Shown here: piece after piece, positions 35,253-44,203 of the stretch
Layout of the letters: each line of letters begins with the position of its first letter
Position numbering within the stretch: the first letter of the stretch is position 1
Source of the DNA: Salinispora oceanensis
GTDB taxonomy: Bacteria; Actinomycetota; Actinomycetes; Mycobacteriales; Micromonosporaceae
DNA: 64,000 bases
Direction: 5' to 3'
Assembly: GCF_000383575.1 (NCBI RefSeq)
Contig: NZ_KB911579.1
Span: forward strand, 2,388,523 to 2,452,522
Position numbers and translations under genes: made by a program
The notes under the pieces: generated by a model
Database searches by the model: none
Told to the model about the DNA's origin: nothing
What the model saw: only the letters and a program-made list of their open reading frames with translations

Positions 35253-36926
35253 ATGGCCGACACCCCGCCCGGCGCGCCCCCGCCGCCGCCGATCACCGCC
35301 GCACCGACGGCCGCTCCGCAGATGCCGTCCCGTCGCCGAAACTGGCTCAGCTACCTCGTCCTGGCCGGGGTGATCCTGCTGATCGCGGCCTGCGCCGTGT
35401 TCATGCTCTGGAGGCTTGGCGAGAGCCTTGGTACGGACGCGCTGTTGATCGGCGTGGTCGCGGCGGTTCTGCCCGTCCCGGTACTGGTCGCCTGCTTCCT
35501 CTGGCTCGACCGGTACGAGCCGGAGCCGTTGCGGTACCTGGTCTTCTGCTTCGCCTGGGGCGCTTTCGTGTCCACCGCGGTGTCGCTGGTGGTCAACACC
35601 TTCGCTGCGGGCCGGTTCGAGGCGGCGGGTCTGTCGACCGCGCTCACGGCGGTGTTGGTCGCGCCCTTCATTGAGGAGCTGACCAAGGCGCTGGGGCCGA
35701 TCCTGTTGCTGATCTTCCGGCGGCGGGAGATCTCCGGAATCACCGATGCCCTGGTCTACTGCGGGCTCTCCGCGATCGGCTTCGCGATGGTGGAGAACAT
35801 CCTCTATCTCGGCGGGCTCGGATATCGGACGGGGGTGGAGGAGTACGGCCCGGCGACCGGCACGGTGCAGGTAATTTCGATCTTCATCCTCCGGATCCTG
35901 CTCTTCGGCTTCGCCCACCCGCTGTTCACCTCCATGACCGGGATAGGGCTGGGCATCGCCGCCCGTAGCGCCGACCGGCGGGTGCGGGTGCTGGCCCCCG
36001 CGGCCGGCCTGCTCCTGGCGATGATGTTGCACGGTGCCTGGAACCTGCTACCGACGTTGACCCAGGCCACCGGGGAGCTGCTGATTCAGCTCTACGGCCT
36101 CATCGGCGTCATGGTGCCGATCTTCTTCGGCATGGTGGGGCTGGCGATCTGGCTGCGCTCCTGGGAAGGGCGGCTCACTGAGCGGATCCTGCCCGACTAC
36201 GTCCGCTCCGGTTGGCTCACCCCGCCGGAGGTGGCGACGTTGAGCAGTCTCGGCCGGCGGCACGCCGCCCGGGTGTGGGCCAAGCGGGTCGGTGGCGACC
36301 AGGGGCGGAAGGCGATGCGTGGCTACCAGTTCGCCGCCACCCGGCTCGCGCTGCTGCGGGACGGGATGCGTCGTGGGTTGGACGACCGTCCGGCGCAGCG
36401 GGAGCGGGCCGTGGCCGAGGAGCGGTACCTGCTGGAGCTGATCAGCGGCTACCGGGCGTTCTTCGTCGGCCGGGATCCGCGCGCCCCCGCCGGGGTGTGG
36501 GACGGACACCGCTACCATCTGCGGTTCCCGGACGGCTCGCAGCGCGCGGTAGCGGCGCCGGAGGAGCCGGTCGTACCGATCCCGGTCGTGCTTGCGCCGC
36601 CCGCTCCACCCGGTGGTTACCCCGTTCCGCCCGGCCATTCGGTGCCGCCCGGCTACCCCGCTCCCCCGGGCTATCCCGTTCCCCCGGGCTACCCCGCTTC
36701 GTCCGGCCATTCGGTGCCGCCGGGCTACCCCGCTCCGCCCGGCTACCCGGTGCCTCCTGGCTACCCCGCTTCGTCCGGCCATTCGGTGCCGCCGGGCTAC
36801 CCCGCTCCGCCCGGCTACCCGGTGCCTCCTGGCTACCCCGCTCCGTCCGGTCATCCGGTGCCGCCCGGCTATCCGCCACCGCCCGCCGCTGGGCCGCCCG
36901 CCTCGGGGCCCCCTGGCCAGCACTGA
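35253..36926 (+). CDS. PrsW-family intramembrane metalloprotease
   Basis: 557 residues. A Pro-rich cytoplasmic N-terminus is followed by about eight membrane helices. Conserved PrsW features include the EELTKALGP motif (Glu-Glu in a membrane helix), the VENILYLGG segment, FAHPLFTSMTG and AMMLHGAWN, whose His and Glu residues make a metalloprotease-like site. The cytoplasmic C-terminal half ends in a 110-residue Pro/Gly/Tyr-rich tail of PGYPAPPGYPVPPGYP units. The ATG at 35253 follows a GGTCGGTGGT stretch. PrsW in Bacillus cleaves an anti-sigma factor. The substrate here is unknown. Confidence 0.88.
   Translation: MADTPPGAPPPPPITAAPTAAPQMPSRRRNWLSYLVLAGVILLIAACAVFMLWRLGESLGTDALLIGVVAAVLPVPVLVACFLWLDRYEPEPLRYLVFCFAWGAFVSTAVSLVVNTFAAGRFEAAGLSTALTAVLVAPFIEELTKALGPILLLIFRRREISGITDALVYCGLSAIGFAMVENILYLGGLGYRTGVEEYGPATGTVQVISIFILRILLFGFAHPLFTSMTGIGLGIAARSADRRVRVLAPAAGLLLAMMLHGAWNLLPTLTQATGELLIQLYGLIGVMVPIFFGMVGLAIWLRSWEGRLTERILPDYVRSGWLTPPEVATLSSLGRRHAARVWAKRVGGDQGRKAMRGYQFAATRLALLRDGMRRGLDDRPAQRERAVAEERYLLELISGYRAFFVGRDPRAPAGVWDGHRYHLRFPDGSQRAVAAPEEPVVPIPVVLAPPAPPGGYPVPPGHSVPPGYPAPPGYPVPPGYPASSGHSVPPGYPAPPGYPVPPGYPASSGHSVPPGYPAPPGYPVPPGYPAPSGHPVPPGYPPPPAAGPPASGPPGQH
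36600..36880 (+). repeat. 72-bp tandem repeat in the PrsW C-terminal tail
   Basis: The stretch encoding the Pro/Gly/Tyr tail is built from diverged short repeats, within which one 72-bp (24-residue) unit is tandemly duplicated: GCTTCGTCCGGCCATTCGG occurs at 36696 and again at 36768. Unit number may vary between strains. Confidence 0.8.
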
Positions 36927-36973
36927 GCCGGTCCTGCCGGGCGCCCGTCCGGGCGCCCGGCAGGACCGGACGG

Positions 36974-37141
36974 TTACGTCATCAGGCTGGTGAGGAAGTC
37001 GCCGAGGCCCTGTGCCAACGCCATCAGCACGCCCCCGATCGCTTTGACCATCTCCGCCGCCCCATCGGGTCGGAACGCCATGAAGTAGATCAGGAACGCG
37101 ATGAAGCCCCAGAACAGCAACTTCTTGAGCAGTACCGGCAT
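36974..37141 (-). CDS. Small single-helix membrane protein
   Basis: 55 residues. A basic start (PVLLKK) is followed by one membrane helix (LLFWGFIAFLIYFMAF) and an amphipathic helix. A strong GGGGAGGGA site is 3-4 bases before the ATG at 37141. Function is unknown. It ends convergently with the PrsW gene. Confidence 0.7.
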   Translation of the reverse strand: MPVLLKKLLFWGFIAFLIYFMAFRPDGAAEMVKAIGGVLMALAQGLGDFLTSLMT

Positions 37142-37227
37142 CGTCCCTCCCCAGGGCACCTGGTGCGGCTAACTTCCCGGGAGGGAGCGGAGCAAACAGC
37201 TACCGGCGGGGGCCGGTGGTCTCGGGG

Positions 37228-37566
37228 CTACAGGTAGAGGCCGGTGGAGTCCGGTTCGACACGTTCGGCGGCGACGGCGTGTACATCCCGCTCGCGCAGC
37301 AGCACGTATCCGCGGCCGTGCAGCTCAACCTCGGAGCGGTCGTCCGGATCGAACAGCACTCGGTCACCGGAGACGATGGAACGGACATTCGGCCCCACCG
37401 CCACCGCGGCTGCCCAGGCCAACCGCTTGCCGACGGCGGCTGTTGCCGGAATCACGATGCCGGCGGTGGAGCGGCGCTCACCTTCACTGCCCTCCATGCG
37501 GACCAGCACCCGATCGTGCAGCAGCCGGATCGGCAGGCCGGAGTCGAGATTCTCGTCGTTGCTCAC
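37228..37566 (-). CDS. Divergent GroES-like co-chaperonin
   Basis: 112 residues with the Cpn10 beta-barrel sequence: PIRLLHDRVLVRM at the N-terminus, TAGIVIPATA (mobile loop), GDRVLFDPDDRSEVELHGRG and YVLLRERDVHAV. The N-terminal extension and longer C-terminus make it a non-canonical GroES. It is about 12 kb from the groEL at 23263 and not in an operon with a GroEL. It may pair with a particular GroEL paralogue (inference). Confidence 0.85.
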   Translation of the reverse strand: MSNDENLDSGLPIRLLHDRVLVRMEGSEGERRSTAGIVIPATAAVGKRLAWAAAVAVGPNVRSIVSGDRVLFDPDDRSEVELHGRGYVLLRERDVHAVAAERVEPDSTGLYL

Positions 37567-37725
37567 GGGGCCAGACGCTACCGTGTCCCGTTCCGCCGCC
37601 CGGCCGTGGTTCCCCGGCGGTGACCGCGGGCATCCGCTGGCAGATCAACCCCACGGTTGTTGGTAAACGGCGTATCCTGTCCGACCTACCGGGGGAGCGG
37701 ATCGCGTTGACGCCAGGAGGTGCGC

Positions 37726-39027
37726 TTGAGCCGTTTCGAGCGGATGCGTGGAGGGCTTCGGCGCGCGTATGAGTCGTACCGAATCCGGCGGCGATCGGCG
37801 GGCCTGCGCGCCGGGACGCCCGGTACCACCTTGCCGGCGGAACCCAGCCCGCCACCAGCCCCGCCACCAGCCCCGCCACCACCGGCGGTCAGCGGCGTGG
37901 AGGCATCCCCGCCGCTGCACAGCTCGACGACCAGCCGGGACGACGCGGATGTGCCGCACGCGCTCCGGATCGGGGCCGCCTGGTCCTGGCGCCTGCTCGC
38001 GATCGGGATCGTCGCTTGGGCCCTGCTGCGGATCGTGGGTCAGATCCGGATCGTGATTATCCCGCTGGCCATCGCGCTGTTGCTGTCGGCGCTGCTGGCC
38101 CCGGCCGTTGGTTGGCTGCTCCGGGCCCGGTTCCCGCGGTCGCTGGCGACCGCCGTGGTGCTGGTGGGTGGCCTGGCCGCAGTGATCGGCACGCTGACCC
38201 TGGTGGTCAATGAGTTTATCCAGGGCGTGCCGGAGCTGAGCGCGAAGTCGTCCCAGGGCGTACGCCAGATTCAGGACTGGCTGCGAACCGGCCCACTGCA
38301 CCTCGATGACCGGCAGCTGGACAACTACATCAACGAGGCCGAGAAGTGGCTCAACGAGAATACGGCTGGGTTGACCAGTGGCGCGCTCTCCACCGCGGCC
38401 ACCCTGGCCGAGGTGCTTACGGGCACGATCCTGGTGCTTTTCGCGACCTTCTTCTTCCTTCGTGATGGCAGCCGAATCTGGCGTTTCCTAGTGCGGCTGG
38501 TGCCGGTCAACGCCCGCTGGAAGGTCGACGACGCCGGCCAGGCGTCCTGGCAGACACTCGGTGCGTACGTGCGGGCCACCGTGCTGGTGGCCTTTATCGA
38601 CGCGCTCGGCATCGGCATCTTCCTGGTGATTTTCGATATCCCGTTCGCATTCCCGCTCGCCGCCCTGATCTTCCTCGCCTCGTTCATTCCGATCATCGGT
38701 GCGACGTTGTCCGGTGGCGTCGCGGTGCTCGTCGCCCTGGTGGACAGCGGACCGATCACCGCGTTGATCATCTTGGGTGTGGTGATCGGTGTGCAGCAGC
38801 TCGAGGGGCACGTGCTCCAACCAATGATCATGGGGCGGGCGGTGGCCATCCACCCGCTCGCGGTAATCGTTGGTATCGCCGCCGGCGTGGTACTCGCCGG
38901 GATCACCGGGGCGCTGATCGCGGTGCCGTTGATCGCGGTGCTCAACACAGCCGTACGTCGCCTCGCCGCCCGGACCGTTCCGGAGACCCCGTCGGACGCT
39001 GTCGTCGTCGCGAGTAAGGCTCCCTGA
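37726..39027 (+). CDS. AI-2E family transporter-like membrane protein
   Basis: 433 residues. After a Pro-rich stretch (about 35-60) it carries the eight-helix AI-2E/PerM fold: LLRIVGQIRIVIIPLAIALL, the loop with NEFIQGVPELSAK, FATFFFLRDGSRIWRFLV and the conserved C-terminal GVQQLEGHVLQPMIMGR. The family exports small molecules or, in some species, ions; the substrate here is unknown. I chose TTG at 37726, five bases after AGGAGG; GTG at 37720 overlaps that site. Confidence 0.9.
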   Translation: MSRFERMRGGLRRAYESYRIRRRSAGLRAGTPGTTLPAEPSPPPAPPPAPPPPAVSGVEASPPLHSSTTSRDDADVPHALRIGAAWSWRLLAIGIVAWALLRIVGQIRIVIIPLAIALLLSALLAPAVGWLLRARFPRSLATAVVLVGGLAAVIGTLTLVVNEFIQGVPELSAKSSQGVRQIQDWLRTGPLHLDDRQLDNYINEAEKWLNENTAGLTSGALSTAATLAEVLTGTILVLFATFFFLRDGSRIWRFLVRLVPVNARWKVDDAGQASWQTLGAYVRATVLVAFIDALGIGIFLVIFDIPFAFPLAALIFLASFIPIIGATLSGGVAVLVALVDSGPITALIILGVVIGVQQLEGHVLQPMIMGRAVAIHPLAVIVGIAAGVVLAGITGALIAVPLIAVLNTAVRRLAARTVPETPSDAVVVASKAP

Positions 39028-39057
39028 CCAGCTCGCCAGAGTGGGGGGCGGGTCCGG

Positions 39058-41109
39058 TCACGCCTTGGCGAGGCGCTCGAGGGCGCCGCGGGCCACGTCG
39101 CGGCGGGTCGTGTACCAGAACGGCGGAAGCGACCGGCGGAGGAAGGGGCCGTAGCCCCGGGCGGTCTCCAGCCGGGAGTCGAGCACCGCGACCACCCCTC
39201 GGTCGCCGGTGGCCCGGATCAGCCGACCGACGCCCTGGGCCAGCCGGACGGCCGCGATCGGCACGCTGACCGCGGCGAACCCCGATCCCCCGTCGGCATC
39301 AACGGCGGCGGCACGGGCAGCGGCGAGCGGCTCATCCGGTCGTGGAAAGGGCAGTCGGTCAACGACCACCAGCTGACAGGCGTCGCCCGGCACATCCACC
39401 CCCTGCCAGAGCGACATCACCCCGAACAGGCAGCTCGCCTGTTCTTCGCGGAATCGGCGGACCAGCAGTGGCAGGGCCTGCTCGCCTTGAAGTAGCACGG
39501 GCAGGTCGGTGCGTTCCCGGAGCAGCTCCGCCGCCTGCTGCGCGGCCCGCCGGGAGGAGAAGAGCCCGAGCGTTCGTCCGCCGAGCGCCTCGACCAGCTC
39601 GAGAAGCTCCGCGCCGGCCGCCTCGGGCAGGCCGGAGACGCTGGGTCGGGGTAGGTGCGCGGCGACGTAGAGGATCCCCTGCCGGGCGTAGTCGAACGGA
39701 GAGCCGACGTCGAGTGACTGCCAATCCGGGCCGGAGGTGACGGGGGCCTCGGTCGTGGCTGCCGGAACCTCCAGGCCCAGAGCGCGGGCGACGTTGTCGA
39801 AGCGGCCCCCCAGGGTCAGGGTGGCTGAGGTGGCGACGACGGTGCGTTCCTCGTAAAGGTGGGTGGCGAGGGTGCCGGCCACCGAGAGCGGGGCGACCAC
39901 GAGCGCCCGCCGCCCGGTGGTGTCGTTGCGCTCCACCCAGGCCACGTCGTGGTCGGCTTCCTCCAGCAGCCGCTGCGCGGTGCCGGACAACTCGTCGAGC
40001 ACCGCCTTGGCCTGCTGTTTGCGGACCGGGTCCGGGTCGTCGGCCTTGACCTCACCGATCGCGTCGAGCGCCGCCCGGGTCGCGGCGTCGAGCAGCGTGC
40101 ACGCCTCTCGCAGCGGTGCCGGCAGCCCGGTGGTGAGCCGACCTGCGGGGGCCTCGGCGAGCCCGACGGCCAGGGCGTCACCCGCCGCGGTGAGTGCCTC
40201 GGCCGTCTCCGGGCGGAGTAGTGGGCGGGCCTGACGGGTGGACCGGTCGATTGACTCCGGCACCAGCTCCGCCTGCGCGGCGGAGGAGACCCGGTCGGCC
40301 AGCTCGTGCGCCTCGTCCACGATGAGCAGCTGGTGTGGCGGAACGATGTGTCGCCCGGCGAGCATGTCCACCGCGAGCAGGCTGTGGTTGGTCACCACGA
40401 CATCGGCCTCACGGGCGCGGGCCCGGGAGGCGTCGGCGAAGCACTCGGCGCCGAACGGGCAACGGGCCGTACCGACACATTCGCGTGCCGGCATGGACAC
40501 CAGGCGCCAGGCCTGCTCGTCAACGCCGGGATCAAGCTCGTCCCGGTCGCCGGTGTCAGTCTTCTCCGCCCAGTCGCGGAGCCGCTGGACCTGTCGGCCA
40601 AGGCGCCCGGCCTCGCCGAGCCAGGTCGTGCCGCTCGGCCTCGGCGTGTCGAAGAGGGTGTCGCCCGGCTCCGCCTCGGTGGCGTTGTCGAGCCGGGCGA
40701 GGCAGAGGTAATGGTGCCGCCCCTTGAGCACTGCGAAGGTGGGCCGCCGACCGAGCAGCGGCTCCACCGCGTCGGCCAGTCGGGGAAGGTCGTGGTCAAC
40801 CAGCTGGGACTGGAGCGCGAGGGTGGCAGTGGAGACCACCACCGGGCCGTCAACGGTGAGTGCGGGCGCCAAGTACGCCAGGGACTTGCCGGTGCCGGTG
40901 CCGGCCTGCACCAGCAGGTGCTCGCGGGCGGTTACGGCTGCCTCAATCGCCGTTGTCATCTCCTGCTGGCCCGGGCGTGCTGCACCGCCGGGGACCGCGT
41001 TGACCGCCGCAGCGAGCAGGTCGGCTCCGGTCACCCCACCGCCGGAGCGCCGGCTGCCGGTTCGGTACTTCGGGCTGGCGGAATCGGTGGCGGTGCGGGG
41101 CGGGGTCAC
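39058..41109 (-). CDS. ATP-dependent DNA helicase, DinG/XPD type
   Basis: 683 residues of the iron-sulfur superfamily 2 helicases. Walker A is AGTGTGKS (about residue 70). The Fe-S cysteines lie in YLCLAR and ECVGTARCPFGAECFAD. The DEAH box is VDEAHEL (about 263) and later motifs VGRLIRATGDRG and SRLETARGYG are present. It would unwind forked or R-loop DNA in repair. It is convergent with the transporter gene. Start ATG 41109; an internal start near the LLAAAVNAVPGG region is possible. Confidence 0.92.
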   Translation of the reverse strand: MTPPRTATDSASPKYRTGSRRSGGGVTGADLLAAAVNAVPGGAARPGQQEMTTAIEAAVTAREHLLVQAGTGTGKSLAYLAPALTVDGPVVVSTATLALQSQLVDHDLPRLADAVEPLLGRRPTFAVLKGRHHYLCLARLDNATEAEPGDTLFDTPRPSGTTWLGEAGRLGRQVQRLRDWAEKTDTGDRDELDPGVDEQAWRLVSMPARECVGTARCPFGAECFADASRARAREADVVVTNHSLLAVDMLAGRHIVPPHQLLIVDEAHELADRVSSAAQAELVPESIDRSTRQARPLLRPETAEALTAAGDALAVGLAEAPAGRLTTGLPAPLREACTLLDAATRAALDAIGEVKADDPDPVRKQQAKAVLDELSGTAQRLLEEADHDVAWVERNDTTGRRALVVAPLSVAGTLATHLYEERTVVATSATLTLGGRFDNVARALGLEVPAATTEAPVTSGPDWQSLDVGSPFDYARQGILYVAAHLPRPSVSGLPEAAGAELLELVEALGGRTLGLFSSRRAAQQAAELLRERTDLPVLLQGEQALPLLVRRFREEQASCLFGVMSLWQGVDVPGDACQLVVVDRLPFPRPDEPLAAARAAAVDADGGSGFAAVSVPIAAVRLAQGVGRLIRATGDRGVVAVLDSRLETARGYGPFLRRSLPPFWYTTRRDVARGALERLAKA

Positions 41110-41246
41110 CGTGCGACGGTACCGGTCGGCGCCGACAGCTGGCTCTCGGCCGGCGGCGCGGCGTCGTCACGGTCTGGCAACTGACCGGTGGCGTCCGGTT
41201 ATCTCCCTGCTACGTCGGATCCGCCGAATCGGCTAGGGTGCCAGTC

Positions 41247-41753
41247 ATGCCGAGCGACGTGGTCCGCGTGATCTACCGCAAGTACGACGGCAGCGCCCAC
41301 CGCGACTATCCGGCCCGCCGGCTCGCCGAGGACGACCTCGGCATCTGGCTCGGCGTGCCGGTCGGCACCCCCTCGGTCTACCACGGCCGCCCCTCCGTCG
41401 AGCAGATCCCGTTCGTGCTCCTGGTGCCGCATCACGCGTGGTGGACCGGCATGTTCAACCCGCCGCCGCGGACCAGCGAGGTCTATTGCGACATCGCCAG
41501 TCCAGCCCGCTGGGAGAACGACGACACCGTGCACCTCTTCGATCTTGACCTTGACGTGGTGCGCCGGCGTGGGTCCGGTCTGGTGGAGCTGCTGGACGAG
41601 GATGAATTCGCCGAGCACCGCAAGCGGTTCGGTTACCCGGACGACGTGGTTTCCGAAGCCCACGCCGCAGCCCACTGGCTGTTCGCCGCGTTGGGCGATG
41701 GCACCGAGCCGTTCGCTACGTCGTACCGCAAATGGTTGGCCCTGGTCGTCTGA
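41247..41753 (+). CDS. DUF402 family protein (FomD/YgaC-like barrel)
   Basis: 168 residues. The motif YCDIASPARWENDDTVHLFDLDLDVVR is split here only by description; its DIA...DLDLDV acidic residues and later LLDEDEFAEHRKRFGYP match DUF402, a metal-dependent hydrolase-like barrel. Family members include nucleotide diphosphatases and FomD. ATG at 41247 is chosen; the in-frame GTG at 41238 is an alternative. Confidence 0.85.
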   Translation: MPSDVVRVIYRKYDGSAHRDYPARRLAEDDLGIWLGVPVGTPSVYHGRPSVEQIPFVLLVPHHAWWTGMFNPPPRTSEVYCDIASPARWENDDTVHLFDLDLDVVRRRGSGLVELLDEDEFAEHRKRFGYPDDVVSEAHAAAHWLFAALGDGTEPFATSYRKWLALVV

Positions 41754-42368
41754 CGGGCTGACCGGAGCGTGGCCCTCCGCGGTTGAGGGGGTGCTTCGGC
41801 GGGGTGGGCCGCTGCTTAGGGTGAACGTTGCTGGTGTTGCTGGTGTTGCTGGTTCCGCGTGAACGGTACGTCGGCGTTACTGCTGTCGAGCTGCCCCAGC
41901 TGTGGGACCGGGCGTCGGATGCGCTGAGGCCGGGGGTCACCAACTAGCTGAAGCTCTCTAAGTCGGTCCGAAAGGTGGGTCGGCTGGGGTGGCAAACACT
42001 CCACGTGGATGCGCCAGATATGTCCGCTGTCTGGGGCTTCGGCCCCAGGTGAGTTGGTCGTCCGGCCCGGGGTCGGGGTCAATGTGAGGTATCTCGCGCC
42101 CCATTCGTGAGTGCAGCTCGACAGCAGGCGCAACCGCAAGTTCCTTCTCCCGAGGATGGACCCGTCATCACAGAAGGTGTTCATCGCGCTACCGATGGGT
42201 GGCATCGGGGGCGACCGGGGGTGACTGCGGGATGGTCAGATGGTTACCGAGGGTGGTCGCCGGCCGTAGTGGGTCGCGGTGGGGCTGTGGGGCATGTTCG
42301 GTGTCGGATGTGTGGGGTATCCGCTTGCCGGCTCGCTACCCCGAGCCGGAGCGGAGGTCCAGAACCGA
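41754..42368. other. Gene-poor region with a short GTTGCTGGT triple repeat
   Basis: No confident gene in about 600 bp. Three head-to-tail GTTGCTGGT units occur at 41827-41853, perhaps a decayed coding end. Open frames lack ribosome sites. The right end leads into the phosphate-transport promoter. Confidence 0.4.
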
Positions 42369-42401
42369 TAAAGGTGAACAGGTAGTTAACCGAACATGAA
42401 C
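42369..42401 (-). promoter_or_regulatory. PHO box (three 11-bp direct repeats)
   Basis: On the minus strand the sequence reads GTTCATGTTCG, GTTAACTACCT, GTTCACCTTTA: three 11-bp direct units of the GTTCACC type bound by PhoP in actinobacteria. It is about 115 bp before the DUF47-pit operon. A TAGGCT -10-like box lies just downstream. Confidence 0.75.
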
Positions 42402-42516
42402 GAAAGTAGGCTAGTGGTGGGCCGGTTCATTCGGCGTTTCGGCGGCACCTAGCATTCCCACTCGGGTCACCGCGCGAGGTGGCTGCCACCCCCACCGACA
42501 CGACGAGGTCCGTCCT

Positions 42517-43143
42517 GTGAAGTTTTCCTTCCGCCCGAACGAGGGTGCCTTCTACGAGCTCTTCACCAGGGCCGCGCAGAACTTGGTGCGGGGCACCGAA
42601 CTCCTCAACGAGCTGGCCCTGCCCGGCGTTGTGGTGCAGTCGGTCAGCGAGCGGCTCACCGAGGTGGAGCACGACAGCGATCAGATCACCCACGAGCTGT
42701 ACAAGAAGATCAACTCTACCTTCATCACGCCGTTTGACCGGGAGGACATCTACCGGCTCGGCTCGCTGCTCGACGACGTCATGGACCACCTGGAGGCGGT
42801 CGGAAACCTGCTCTACCTGTACGGCCTGACCGAGCTGCCGTCGCTGCCCCGGGAGATGCACGAACTGGTCAACGTCCTGGACCAGCAGGCGAGGCTGACC
42901 GCTGAGGCGATGCCCCGACTGAGGTCGATGCGGGACCTTGAGGACTACTGGATCGAGTGCAACCGGCTGGAGAACGACGGCGACCAGGCGTACCGGATGC
43001 TGCTGGTCCGGCTCTTCTCCGGCGAGTACGACGCGTTGACCGTGCTGAAGATGAAGGAGGTCGCCGACGAGCTTGAGGCCGCCTGCGACGCCTTCGAGCA
43101 CGTGGCGAACACAGTCGAGACAATCGCGGTCAAGGAGTCCTGA
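42517..43143 (+). CDS. DUF47 (PhoU-like) phosphate transport regulator
   Basis: 208 residues, all-helical, with the conserved ExxxD-type metal segments EVEHDSDQITHEL and NRLENDGDQAYRM. DUF47 proteins are PhoU-like partners of Pit transporters. It starts at GTG 42517 and is followed after 3 bp by the pit gene, so they form one operon behind the PHO box. Confidence 0.92.
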   Translation: MKFSFRPNEGAFYELFTRAAQNLVRGTELLNELALPGVVVQSVSERLTEVEHDSDQITHELYKKINSTFITPFDREDIYRLGSLLDDVMDHLEAVGNLLYLYGLTELPSLPREMHELVNVLDQQARLTAEAMPRLRSMRDLEDYWIECNRLENDGDQAYRMLLVRLFSGEYDALTVLKMKEVADELEAACDAFEHVANTVETIAVKES

Positions 43144-43146
43144 TCC

Positions 43147-44151
43147 GTGACCCCTGAACTCATCGCCGTGCTGGCGGTGATCGCAGTTGCGTTGGTCTTC
43201 GACTACACGAACGGATTCCACGACGCCGCCAACGCGATCGCGACCAGCATCTCCACCCGAGCGCTGACCCCCCGGGTCGCTCTGGCCATGGCGGCGGTCG
43301 GCAACTTCATCGGTGCGCACTTCGGTGCGGAGGTCGCCAAGACCGTCGGTAGCGGCCTGGTGGAGTTGCCCACCGGTACGGCCAGCCTGGCGATCGTCTT
43401 CGCCGGTGTGGTCGGTGCGATCGTCTGGAACCTCATCACCTGGTACTTCGGCCTGCCGTCGTCCTCGTCGCACGCCCTGATCGGGGGCTTGGTCGGCTCC
43501 ACGGTGGCGGCTTCCGGCACGGTGCTGTGGAGCGGCATCGGCCAGAAGGTCATCGTTCCGATGATCCTGTCGCCGATGGTCGGTCTCCTGCTCGGTTACA
43601 TCGTGATGGTCGCGGTGCAGTGGATCTTCCGGCGGGGGCACCCGGGCAAGCTCAACCGGGGCTTCCGTTGGGCCCAGAGCGCCTCGGCCGCGGCCATGTC
43701 GGTCGGCCACGGCATGCAGGACGCGGCGAAAACGATCGGCATCGTGGTGCTCGCCCTCTTCGTGGGTGGTTTCCAGGGCAGTCCGACGCACATCCCGGAG
43801 TGGGCCTTCTGGACCTCTGCCGCGGTGCTCGCCGCCGGCACGTACGCCGGTGGGTGGCGGATTATCCGGACCCTGGGCCGGAAGATCATCGACCTGCGGC
43901 CGCCGGAGGGCTTTGCCGCCGAGACCGTGGCCAGCTCGGTGCTCTACTTCAATGCGCTGGTGCTGGGCGCGCCGATCTCCACCACCCACACGATCACCTC
44001 GGCGATCATGGGTGTCGGTGCCACCAAGCGGCTCTCCGCCGTTCGGTGGGGGGTCGCCGGCAACATCGTGGGCGCCTGGATTCTCACCTTCCCGGCGGCC
44101 GGCGGCATCGGTGCCCTGACGTACTTCCTGGTTCGTCCGTTGTTCAGCTGA
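43147..44151 (+). CDS. pit: Low-affinity inorganic phosphate transporter (Pit)
   Basis: 334 residues with about ten membrane helices. Pit signature segments are FDYTNGFHDAANAIATSIST near the start and SSSHALIGGLVGS and NALVLGAPISTTHTITSAIM later, which contain the repeated GANDxxN/ST-type motif of this family. It carries phosphate (as metal-phosphate) driven by ion symport. It is translated from GTG directly after the DUF47 gene. Confidence 0.95.
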   Translation: MTPELIAVLAVIAVALVFDYTNGFHDAANAIATSISTRALTPRVALAMAAVGNFIGAHFGAEVAKTVGSGLVELPTGTASLAIVFAGVVGAIVWNLITWYFGLPSSSSHALIGGLVGSTVAASGTVLWSGIGQKVIVPMILSPMVGLLLGYIVMVAVQWIFRRGHPGKLNRGFRWAQSASAAAMSVGHGMQDAAKTIGIVVLALFVGGFQGSPTHIPEWAFWTSAAVLAAGTYAGGWRIIRTLGRKIIDLRPPEGFAAETVASSVLYFNALVLGAPISTTHTITSAIMGVGATKRLSAVRWGVAGNIVGAWILTFPAAGGIGALTYFLVRPLFS

Positions 44152-44203
44152 GGTGCGGGCAGGGGCACTGGGCGTTCCGCCGGCCGGGATCTAGGCTCGC
44201 TCC

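Noticed and set aside
41816..42205. Minus-strand 129-residue frame before the pit operon
   Set aside because: QHQQHQQ comes from the GTTGCTGGT repeat; there is no ribosome site and no domain.
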